From an uncultured Bacilli bacterium (GTDB lineage: Bacteria > Bacillota_I > Bacilli_A > RF39 > UBA660): 5,775 bases of DNA. The DNA is taken from contig CANQMC010000079.1 in assembly GCA_947624855.1 (NCBI GenBank), positions 1 through 5,775 of the forward strand, read 5' to 3'. Shown piece after piece: positions 4,491 through 5,775 of this stretch. The translations under genes and the position numbers were made by a program. Positions within the stretch are counted from its first letter, which is position 1. Every line of letters begins with the position of its first letter. Below the pieces are notes generated by a model. That model ran no database searches. It was not told the origin of the DNA and was given only the letters and a program-made list of their open reading frames with translations.

Positions 4491-5756
4491 ATGAAAAAGT
4501 TTAATGAAGAATTATTAAAATTTTTAGAAAATGGCACTACTACCTTTACTTGTATTAAAATAATAAAAGATATTTTATTAGAAAATAATTATCTTGAACT
4601 AACAGAATTTACTAAATGGAATTTAAAACCAGGGAAATATTTTGTTATTCGTAATAATGCTTCCATAATAGCATTTAATATAGCTAAAAATTATAAAGAA
4701 CAATTTAAAATTGTTGAAACCCACAGTGATACTCCTGCTTTTTTAATTAAACCAAACCCTGATTATTATGAAAATGGTTATCTAAAACTTAATGTAGCCC
4801 CTTATGGAGGTATTTTAAACTATGGTTATATGGATCGCCCTTTAAGTATTGCCGGTCGTCTTATTTTAAAAAAAGATCAACAATTAATTACTAAAATCAT
4901 TGATATAAAAGATACTATAGCGCTTATTCCCAGCATGGCCATCCATCAAAACGATAAAGCAAATGTTAATTTAGATTTAAATACTGAAGTTGATTTAATG
5001 CCCATTATTTCTTTAAATAAAAAACAATCTTTAACCAAGCTTATTAAAGAAAAACTAAAAATTAAAGATTCTATATATGATTTTGACTTATTATTATATA
5101 ACAATGAATTACCAATAATTATTAATAATGAATTTATAGCCTCACCAAGAATTGATAATTTAACATGTACTTATGCAGCCTTAAAAGCTTTTTTAAATAA
5201 ATTTAATGAAGGCATTAATATTTTAACTATTTTCAACAGTGAAGAAATAGGTTCTAATACTTATGAAGGAGCAGATAGTAATTTTTTAATTGATACTTTA
5301 ACCAAAATATGTGAAAATTTTAATTTAGATATAAGTACTACTCTCGCTAAATCATTAGTTATAAGTGCTGATAACACTCATGCTCGCCATCCTAATCATG
5401 ATGAATTATCTGATCATTCTAACACCCCTATTTTAGACGATGGTGTTTTAATAATCAGAGAAACAAATGGAACTACCACTGGACTAACTGCTTCTATTTT
5501 TAAAAAAATATGTGAAGATAATAATATAAAATGGACTTATTATACTTCTAGAAATGATTTTTATACTGGTGGAACTCAAGCCGGAGCTAGTTTAAAACAT
5601 TTAAGTACCAATTCCCTAGATATTGGGCTTCCTATGCTTGCGATGCACTCTAGCATGGAATTAATAGGTATAAATGATACCTATCGTTTATCTTTAGCTT
5701 TAACTAATTTTTATAATTATTCTTTTGATATTAATAATAATAAAATAAATTTTTAA
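4491..5756 (+). CDS. M18 family metallo-aminopeptidase
   Basis: M18 enzymes are cytoplasmic, usually dodecameric, two-metal aminopeptidases that remove N-terminal residues (often acidic ones in the aspartyl aminopeptidase branch) from peptides, and serve in peptide recycling. The 421-residue product has the expected length and a complete active site by comparison with the family. His78 and Asp80 lie in THSDTP, Asp115 in DRPLSIAGR, Asp222 (bridging metal ligand) in SPRIDNL, Glu251 (general base) and Glu252 (ligand) in NSEEIGS, Asp294 in SADNTHARHPNH, and His386 in MHSSMELIG. Length and layout fit the apeB-type bacterial group. An ATG at 4479 would add four residues. After a double stop (TAATAA) a new ribosome binding site follows within 12 bases, so the gene is probably first in an operon extending beyond the window. 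The substrate is not predictable from sequence. Confidence 0.95.
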   Translation: MKKFNEELLKFLENGTTTFTCIKIIKDILLENNYLELTEFTKWNLKPGKYFVIRNNASIIAFNIAKNYKEQFKIVETHSDTPAFLIKPNPDYYENGYLKLNVAPYGGILNYGYMDRPLSIAGRLILKKDQQLITKIIDIKDTIALIPSMAIHQNDKANVNLDLNTEVDLMPIISLNKKQSLTKLIKEKLKIKDSIYDFDLLLYNNELPIIINNEFIASPRIDNLTCTYAALKAFLNKFNEGINILTIFNSEEIGSNTYEGADSNFLIDTLTKICENFNLDISTTLAKSLVISADNTHARHPNHDELSDHSNTPILDDGVLIIRETNGTTTGLTASIFKKICEDNNIKWTYYTSRNDFYTGGTQAGASLKHLSTNSLDIGLPMLAMHSSMELIGINDTYRLSLALTNFYNYSFDINNNKINF

Positions 5757-5767
5757 TAAACTTTAAT

Positions 5768-5773
5768 AAGGAG
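5768..5773 (+). promoter_or_regulatory. Ribosome binding site of a gene beyond the right edge
   Basis: AAGGAG appears 11 bases after the aminopeptidase stop codon with no terminator between them. It implies that a co-transcribed plus-strand gene starts just outside the window. Confidence 0.6.
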
Positions 5774-5775
5774 TT

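Noticed and set aside
1..5775. Mycoplasma-type genetic code (TGA as tryptophan)
   Set aside because: Tryptophans in all the clear genes are TGG and no in-frame TGA occurs, so a code change is not supported.

Overview
The window reads as a piece of a chromosome from a very AT-rich, low-GC Gram-positive-type bacterium (Bacillota/Mycoplasmatota-like, possibly one of the uncultured gut Bacilli with small genomes). The reasons are strong AGGAGG-type ribosome binding sites, near-consensus TATAAT promoters often preceded by a TG extension, heavy Lys/Asn/Ile codon bias, and Bacilli-style protein families. Tryptophan is encoded by TGG and no in-frame TGA appears in any gene, so the standard bacterial code fits and a Mycoplasma-type code is not needed. 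The taxonomic guess is an inference from composition only.

Layout. Positions 1-1821 (minus) hold almost all of a VirD4/TraG-like type IV coupling ATPase that runs off the left edge. Upstream of it on the same strand are a one-pass membrane protein of unknown function (1889-2395) and uppS (2379-3086), which overlap by 17 bases and are probably co-transcribed. A divergent pair of promoters at 3109-3152 drives uppS leftward and a tRNA-Thr(GGT) gene (3161-3234) rightward.

The stretch 3235-3700 looks like an intergenic gap but is densely organised. On the plus strand a good promoter (3289-3317) and a strong terminator (3395-3432) bracket a small RNA of about 110 nt. On the minus strand a near-consensus promoter (3577-3605), a strong ribosome binding site, a 27-residue membrane peptide (3431-3514) and a second terminator (3341-3383) form a convergent unit. 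The two RNAs would overlap by about 90 nt at their 3' ends. This is the architecture of a type I toxin-antitoxin pair such as txpA/RatA. The 5' leader of the peptide mRNA can also pair along nearly its whole first 27 nt with the mRNA's own 3' tail, reminiscent of the fold-back control seen in hok-type toxin mRNAs. I do not recognise the peptide as a named family member, so I report the locus as a candidate new type I system.

To the right, an RDD-family membrane protein (3701-4378, minus) has its own promoter and terminator. It is divergent from an M18-family metallo-aminopeptidase (4491-5756, plus). A ribosome binding site at the right edge suggests another plus-strand gene starts just outside the window.
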